Assembly (NCBI GenBank): GCA_003454975.1
Contig: DMST01000180.1
Span: 22,926-32,257 of the forward strand
DNA length: 9,332 nucleotides
Source: Cytophagales bacterium
GTDB taxonomy: Bacteria > Bacteroidota > Bacteroidia > Cytophagales > Cyclobacteriaceae
Direction of reading: 5' to 3'
In this document: positions 5,862 to 9,332 of the stretch, piece after piece
Layout: each line of letters opens with the position of its first letter
How positions within the stretch are numbered: position 1 is the first letter of the stretch
The notes under the pieces: generated by a model
The model's input: only the letters and a program-made list of their open reading frames with translations
What the model was told of the DNA's origin: nothing
Database searches by the model: none
Program-made: the position numbers and the translations under genes

Positions 5862-6692
5862 TTGTTACTTCTTACGATAGTAACTACCTTACAATCGCTT
5901 GAACAATTAGAACACGCCATGCAAAATCCGAATGAAGTTACTGAGGTGAACCCAGTACTCACGCTATGGGATGAGTACGGTGCCATCCTTTCCTTCGCCG
6001 TTTTTGGGGTTGGAGTCGGCATTGTGCTATACCATTTCCTGCGGCTCACCATGACCAAGGAATTGAAATCTCGCTACGACTACATCAGCAAGTATGAAAT
6101 TAACACCCTCTGGAATGCATGTTTGTTGGTAATCATTGCATTGGGTTTATTTGTAAATACCCTTCTGGCTGAAGCTGAGCTTCACTGGTTTATTGTGCGG
6201 TTATTCGTTACCGCAATGCTTGGGTTGATCATTGGCGTGGTCGTTTCTAATATTCTCAAGTTCTACTACCCGTTCTACGTAGAAAAACGACTCAAGAAGC
6301 TACGTTATACCCCACGTATTTCTCCTAAGACAGGCAAACCAATGAAGCTGCTGAGTGAGGAAGAAGAGGATGTATACTTGGATGAAGGTATGCAGGCGGA
6401 GGAAGAAGTGTTCTCGGTGGATTATGATGTTTGGATTGACGAGGAGACTGGTTACACCAAAATTGAAAAGTACTCAGGCCACCTACACGCACTGCAGTGC
6501 CCTGAATGTAACTACCAGACATTGAAAGTATCTCGTGAGGAAATTATCGAGTCGCCCACAGCATCCAAAGAGGGTGAATTGATGAAATTCTATACCTGTA
6601 CTTACTGTGGCTACAAGGCCAAGAAATCATTCAAAATTGCCAAGCTGAAGGAAACAGGCCCGGTACAATCCGAGAAGCCAGTAGTATCCTAA
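5862..6692 (+). CDS. Three-helix membrane protein with C-terminal zinc ribbon, function unknown
   Basis: I do not recognise a named family. Hydrophobic segments lie at about 41-60 (AILSFAVFGVGVGIVLYHFL), 85-102 and 112-132, with possibly a short one at the very N-terminus. A basic juxtamembrane stretch (EKRLKKLRY, 141-149) and an acidic linker (LSEEEEDVYLDEG) follow. The soluble tail has two CxxC pairs, CPEC (213-216) and CTYC (246-249), each followed by a short turn (NY, GY), the layout of a zinc ribbon. TTG 5862 (276 residues) is the longest start, since a stop lies at 5853. ATG 5919 gives 257 residues. The pattern TTL...EVNP across residues 8-31 resembles the first helix and loop of DUF5658-type membrane proteins and favours the longer form, but this is inference. 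It is transcribed alone, with its own promoter and a strong terminator. Confidence 0.8.
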   Translation: MLLLTIVTTLQSLEQLEHAMQNPNEVTEVNPVLTLWDEYGAILSFAVFGVGVGIVLYHFLRLTMTKELKSRYDYISKYEINTLWNACLLVIIALGLFVNTLLAEAELHWFIVRLFVTAMLGLIIGVVVSNILKFYYPFYVEKRLKKLRYTPRISPKTGKPMKLLSEEEEDVYLDEGMQAEEEVFSVDYDVWIDEETGYTKIEKYSGHLHALQCPECNYQTLKVSREEIIESPTASKEGELMKFYTCTYCGYKAKKSFKIAKLKETGPVQSEKPVVS

Positions 6693-6715
6693 GCATTCAG
6701 GCTCTGAAAATATGG

Positions 6716-6748
6716 AAGCCTCTGCCGATTTCGGTGGAGGCTTTTTTT
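6716..6748 (+). terminator. Intrinsic terminator of the zinc-ribbon membrane protein gene
   Basis: AAGCCTCTGCCG and CGGTGGAGGCTT form a 12-bp stem (two G-U pairs) around ATTT, followed by a seven-T run. It lies 24 bases past the stop codon at 6690-6692. Confidence 0.92.
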
Positions 6749-6751
6749 ATA

Positions 6752-6805
6752 CCCAAAGGATTCGAACCAAAACACCGAGTGAATTCCCTAGTTTTTCCTT
6801 TTGGG
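6752..6805. repeat. Inverted repeat CCCAAAGGA / TCCTTTTGGG upstream of ispF
   Basis: The arms at 6752-6760 and 6796-6805 are complementary apart from one extra T. The right arm ends 2 bases before the -7 box of the ispF promoter, so a regulator bound here could affect the operon. No known operator is recognised. Confidence 0.3.
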
Positions 6806-6807
6806 AG

Positions 6808-6815
6808 TACCTTTG
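6808..6815 (+). promoter_or_regulatory. Promoter -7 element of the ispF operon
   Basis: TACCTTTG is an exact TAnnTTTG match, identical to the box at 5810-5817. The start codon lies 21 bases downstream, giving a leader of about 15 bases. The -33 region (about 6786-6791) is not a clear TTG. Confidence 0.55.
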
Positions 6816-6836
6816 ACTGTATACTAACTAATAGAA

Positions 6837-7328
6837 ATGATAAACCACCGAATCGGATTTGGGTACGACGTACACCAATTGGCTGAGGGCGAAGAGCTCT
6901 GGCTGGGAGGCATCAAAATAGACCATACCAAAGGGGCTGTTGGTCATTCGGATGCTGATGTGCTCATCCACGTGATTTGTGATGCCCTGCTAGGTGCTGC
7001 CAACCTGCGTGACATTGGCTACCACTTTGCAGATACGGATCCTCAGTACAAAGGCATTGATAGCAAAATCTTGCTAAAGGAGGTAATGAAGATGATCCGG
7101 GACAAAGGATATGAGGTAGGCAATGTAGATACTACCATCGCCGCCCAGCAGCCCAAAATCAACCCTCACATCGACATTATGAAGGAAACCCTGAGCCAGG
7201 TGATGAACACTCCGGTAGAAGATATCAGCATTAAAGCTACCACTACCGAAAAATTAGGCTTTGTTGGCAGGCAAGAGGGAATTGAAGCGTATGCAGTAGT
7301 GTTAATTTATAAAGTACCAGAAAGTTAA
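6837..7328 (+). CDS. ispF: 2-C-methyl-D-erythritol 2,4-cyclodiphosphate synthase
   Basis: This enzyme cyclises CDP-methylerythritol 2-phosphate to methylerythritol cyclodiphosphate with release of CMP, a step of the non-mevalonate (MEP) isoprenoid pathway in the cytoplasm. It is normally a homotrimer. The sequence is full length at 163 residues (E. coli 159). RIGFGYDVHQ (5-14) supplies metal ligands Asp11 and His13. HSDADVLIHVICDALLGAA (37-55) supplies the third ligand His45. DIGYHFADTDPQYKG is the substrate loop, and IKATTTEKLGFVGR near residue 132 is the family signature. The ATG 6837 start matches the family N-terminus. It is the first gene of a three-gene operon, with the cytochrome gene 9 bp downstream. 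Its presence shows that this organism uses the MEP route. Confidence 0.97.
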   Translation: MINHRIGFGYDVHQLAEGEELWLGGIKIDHTKGAVGHSDADVLIHVICDALLGAANLRDIGYHFADTDPQYKGIDSKILLKEVMKMIRDKGYEVGNVDTTIAAQQPKINPHIDIMKETLSQVMNTPVEDISIKATTTEKLGFVGRQEGIEAYAVVLIYKVPES

Positions 7329-7337
7329 TCCAAGCCT

Positions 7338-7868
7338 ATGAATCTTGTCCCCTTCTTCCATCAGCTAGCCATTTGGTGCACCCTGCTTACCGCAGTGGTG
7401 GTTTCAGGTTTTACCTATGTAGTGGTCAATGAGGAAGGATGGCGAGCGCAGGATGGAACCCTTGACGTGGTGGCCACGTGTGGTACGGGAGTTTACTATT
7501 ATAGTGAGAAAGCGCTTGAGGAAAGCGATCCTCAATATCTGCTCTACCAAGAAGGCGAGGGTCTTTTTTATGCTAATTGTTATGCCTGCCATCGGATTCA
7601 TGCCGATTGGACGGGGCCCTCGTTGGCCGGAGTAACGGAGCGGCGGAGCAAACTGTGGTTGTATGATTTTATCTGGGATAACAATCGCTTGGTAAAACGG
7701 GGGGATCAGCAAGCCATAGAGCTCATTGAGGCATGGAATGGCTCAGTTATGACCCGGTTTGAATGGATGACGACCGATCAACTAGAGGCTATTCTAAAAT
7801 ACATTGAGGTAGAGACTGAGGATGGACCTACAGTGGTGGCAAGCCAAAAGAATGCAGGTTGTTATTAG
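7338..7868 (+). CDS. Membrane-anchored c-type cytochrome, 176 residues
   Basis: An N-terminal hydrophobic segment (residues 8-30, AIWCTLLTAVVVSGFTYVVV) acts as signal anchor and places the rest in the periplasm. YLLYQEGEGLFYANCYACH (68-85... in a class I layout) gives the heme-attachment motif CYACH with Cys81, Cys84 and axial His85. TGPSLAGV (92-99) is the usual heme-side loop. SVMTRFEWMTTDQLEAILKY has Met138 as the likely sixth heme ligand ahead of the final helix. The protein should transfer electrons in the periplasm; its partners are unknown. Extra cysteines at 48 and 175 could form a disulfide. It is co-transcribed with ispF and mnmD (9-bp gaps on both sides). Confidence 0.9.
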   Translation: MNLVPFFHQLAIWCTLLTAVVVSGFTYVVVNEEGWRAQDGTLDVVATCGTGVYYYSEKALEESDPQYLLYQEGEGLFYANCYACHRIHADWTGPSLAGVTERRSKLWLYDFIWDNNRLVKRGDQQAIELIEAWNGSVMTRFEWMTTDQLEAILKYIEVETEDGPTVVASQKNAGCY

Positions 7869-7877
7869 AAAATAGAA

Positions 7878-8555
7878 GTGAAGCTAATACTTACCGACGA
7901 TGGATCGCACTCGCTGTATCGAGAAGATCTGAAGGAAGGCTACCACAGCCATCACGGTGCCGTGCAAGAATCTCGGCATGTGTTCATCAAGCACGGATTC
8001 ACGGCTTGGGCAGAGAATAACCCAGGTCGGGAACCAGCCATTCTGGAGCTAGGGCTCGGTACTGGGCTCAATGCCTTGCTAACCTGGGAGGCGGCGCTTG
8101 CACACGGCAATAGGGTGCGCTATTCTGGCGTGGAGGCTCACCCCGTTCCGGAGGAGATTTGGTCACAATTAAATTATCCGCAGTTCACGACTAACTTGCC
8201 CGAGGCAGCACATGCCTTAGCGGAAATACATCGCACCCCATGGGACGAAGGGTATTTCACCTTGGGTTCGCTTTTTCAGCTGGAGAAGAGAAAGAGCAAA
8301 ATCGAGGCGACTACCCTGACGGAGGGATTTTTTGACTTAGTTTATTTTGATGCTTTTGCGCCGAATAAACAAGGTGAACTCTGGGAACCTGCAGTTTTAG
8401 AGAAAATGGCCTCCCTGTTGCGAACGGGCGGTTTCTTGACCACCTACTGTGCCAAAGGCCAATTTAAGCGAGACTTGAAAGCGGCCGGTTTTACGGTAGA
8501 AACCTTGCCAGGCGCGCCAGGCAAAGCCGAAATGGTGCGTGGAGTTCGGCAATAA
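7878..8555 (+). CDS. mnmD: tRNA (5-methylaminomethyl-2-thiouridine)(34)-methyltransferase, stand-alone MnmD
   Basis: This enzyme transfers a methyl group from S-adenosylmethionine to the aminomethyl group at wobble uridine 34, the last step of mnm5s2U formation in tRNAs for Lys, Glu and Gln. The 225 residues correspond to the methyltransferase half of E. coli MnmC only; the FAD oxidase half is absent, as in other stand-alone MnmD proteins. ILELGLGTGLNAL (55-67) is the SAM-binding motif and GVEAHP (84-89) carries the ribose-contacting acid. FDAFAPNKQGELW (157-169) is the characteristic active-site loop, and PGAPGKAEMVRG (211-222) is the family's C-terminal signature. The start is GTG 7878, 9 bp after the cytochrome stop codon, and the N-terminus MKLILTDDGSHSL fits the family. 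It is the last gene of the operon, ending at a palindromic terminator. Confidence 0.94.
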   Translation: MKLILTDDGSHSLYREDLKEGYHSHHGAVQESRHVFIKHGFTAWAENNPGREPAILELGLGTGLNALLTWEAALAHGNRVRYSGVEAHPVPEEIWSQLNYPQFTTNLPEAAHALAEIHRTPWDEGYFTLGSLFQLEKRKSKIEATTLTEGFFDLVYFDAFAPNKQGELWEPAVLEKMASLLRTGGFLTTYCAKGQFKRDLKAAGFTVETLPGAPGKAEMVRGVRQ

Positions 8556-8595
8556 AAAAGGGATGTAGCCGGCTACATCCCCTGTAATTATTTTT
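8554..8595. terminator. Bidirectional terminator between convergent mnmD and the DUF4293 gene
   Basis: GGGATGTAGCC (8560-8570) and GGCTACATCCC (8571-8581) form a perfect 22-bp palindrome starting 5 bases past the mnmD stop codon. On the minus strand it is followed at once by six T, an ideal terminator for the DUF4293 gene. On the plus strand a T-rich run (TTATTTTT) comes a few bases later, so it probably serves mnmD as well. Confidence 0.9.
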
Positions 8596-8610
8596 GTGCA
8601 CCATGGATAA

Positions 8611-9087
8611 TCACCGGATTCGGTCGGCCTCACGCACCATTTTTTCGTCGCGGTAGATAAAGCGGTTGGCGAGTGAATTCATGACGAGGGCGATGAAGGG
8701 TAAGTAGAAACCCCACTGCCAGGGCTGTCCCCCATTCCCTGAAATAAGTCCTTCGGCACGCAGTCCATACAAGTAAATGAGCGCGACGGTACCCAAAACA
8801 AGCAGGGTATTGAAGAAGTTTAGTCGTATCTGAACCATCCGCTTTTTGAACTGGGTAATGGAGTAAATTCCAATACCCACGGACATTCCGGCTACCACCA
8901 TGATCCAGATGGCAGGCACCCTTTCGGTAACTTCGCCGGAGGCATCCGTTATGGTAACGGCAACGGCGGATACGCGCCCTACCGAACCTGTTTCGGAATC
9001 GGTGCGTTCCCAGATGGGAGCAATGAAGATAAGTGCCATCGAGATGACCAGAACGAGCAGGAAGACAGTTTGGAGTCTTTGGAGCAT
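8611..9087 (-). CDS. DUF4293 family integral membrane protein, 158 residues
   Basis: The sequence has the features of DUF4293, a Bacteroidota family of unknown function. It has the start MLQRLQTVFLLV and four membrane helices at about 6-24, 58-78, 89-108 and 124-143. A polar extracytoplasmic loop (about 26-57, containing WERTDSETGS) lies between helices 1 and 2. The charged C-terminus FIYRDEKMVREADRIR is typical of the family. Basic residues after helix 2 (KKRMVQIR) and at the C-terminus suggest both ends lie in the cytoplasm. It is convergent with mnmD and divergent from the thiolase gene. No catalytic residues are apparent. Confidence 0.88.
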   Translation of the reverse strand: MLQRLQTVFLLVLVISMALIFIAPIWERTDSETGSVGRVSAVAVTITDASGEVTERVPAIWIMVVAGMSVGIGIYSITQFKKRMVQIRLNFFNTLLVLGTVALIYLYGLRAEGLISGNGGQPWQWGFYLPFIALVMNSLANRFIYRDEKMVREADRIR

Positions 9088-9107
9088 GTTGAATTGCCGT
9101 TATTTTG
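9078..9107 (+). promoter_or_regulatory. Candidate promoter of the thiolase gene
   Basis: TTTG (9078-9081), a 19-base spacer and TATTTTG (9101-9107) resemble the Bacteroidota -33/-7 pair, with the -7 box one base short of TAnnTTTG. Transcription would start near 9113, about 23 bases before the ATG at 9136. The -33 element overlaps the first codons of the divergent DUF4293 gene. Confidence 0.4.
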
Positions 9108-9135
9108 CGCGAAAATACTGACAAAACGCCTATAA

Positions 9136-9332
9136 ATGAAAACTGCCTACATCGTAGATATGCTGCGTACCCCCGTGGGGAAATTTGGAGGGACCTTGGC
9201 CTCCGTTCGTCCAGATGATTTGGCTACGCACGTGATAAAATCTCTGCTGGAGCGAAATCCATCCTTTGATAAGGGCTTGGTTGAGGACGTGATATTTGGT
9301 GCGGCTAACCAAGCTGGGGAGGATAACCGCAA
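9136..9332 (+). CDS. Acetyl-CoA acyltransferase (thiolase), 5' part only
   Basis: The first 65 codons (plus two bases) run off the right edge. MKTAYIVDMLRTPVGKFGG (1-19) is the thiolase N-terminal strand with the RTPxGKFGG motif. RPDDLATHVIKSLLERNP follows as the first helix, and DVIFGAANQAGEDNR (51-65) is the conserved segment before the nucleophilic cysteine, which itself lies outside the window. GANQAGEDNR is most like beta-ketoadipyl-CoA/3-ketoacyl-CoA thiolases (PcaF/PaaJ/FadA group), which cleave 3-ketoacyl-CoA with CoA to acetyl-CoA in beta-oxidation or aromatic catabolism. The subgroup cannot be settled from the N-terminus. The ATG 9136 start fits the family exactly. It is divergent from the DUF4293 gene, 48 bp apart. 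Confidence 0.92.
   Translation, partial: MKTAYIVDMLRTPVGKFGGTLASVRPDDLATHVIKSLLERNPSFDKGLVEDVIFGAANQAGEDNR

Noticed and set aside
6758..6768. GGATTCGAACC, whose reverse complement is a canonical tRNA T-loop sequence, suggesting a tRNA end or attachment site on the minus strand.
   Set aside because: Only two of five T-stem pairs form, and no acceptor stem, anticodon arm or CCA end can be built around it. It also lies between a terminator and the ispF promoter.
8630..9124. 164-codon minus-strand frame overlapping the DUF4293 gene.
   Set aside because: His/Arg/Cys-rich translation with no family character; it is a shadow of DUF4293 in another frame.

Overview
The window is chromosomal DNA of a free-living member of the Bacteroidota (Cytophagales/Saprospirales-like; the genus cannot be resolved). 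The evidence is agreement between content and signals. There are Bacteroidota-typical families (DUF4230, DUF4293, a secreted lipoprotein phosphoesterase, a small outer-membrane barrel, a stand-alone MnmD). Several gene starts are preceded by exact matches to the Bacteroidota -7 promoter element TAnnTTTG, and gene starts generally lack Shine-Dalgarno sequences. I found no rRNA, tRNA, CRISPR array, insertion sequence, prophage or defence island.

Left part (1-4482): every gene is on the minus strand. In order they are an endonuclease/exonuclease/phosphatase lipoprotein cut by the left window edge (1-876); a 478-residue all-helical protein of unknown function with a strong terminator (1003-2439); a 428-bp non-coding gap holding a perfect DnaA box beside an AT-rich tract; a small Rof-like Rho-binding antiterminator (2868-3116); a small outer-membrane beta-barrel (3175-3756) with a good promoter; and a membrane-anchored DUF4230 protein (3826-4482).

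Middle (4489-6692): a radical SAM/SPASM enzyme is transcribed divergently from the DUF4230 gene, with start codons only 6 bp apart. A roughly 300-bp gap with several inverted repeats follows. Next comes a three-helix membrane protein with a C-terminal zinc ribbon, closed by a strong terminator.

Right part (6837-9332): a compact plus-strand operon ispF - membrane-anchored cytochrome c - mnmD has 9-bp gaps and its own promoter. It links isoprenoid precursor synthesis, electron transfer and tRNA wobble-uridine modification. It ends in a palindromic terminator shared with the convergent minus-strand DUF4293 membrane protein gene. Divergent from that gene, the first 65 codons of an acetyl-CoA acyltransferase (thiolase) run off the right edge.

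Most of this is ordinary housekeeping sequence. The points most worth a second look are the Rof homologue in a Bacteroidota context, the zinc-ribbon membrane protein, the DnaA box/AT-rich pair, the nearly abutting divergent starts at 4482/4489, and a protein-like orphan reading frame just after the radical SAM gene.
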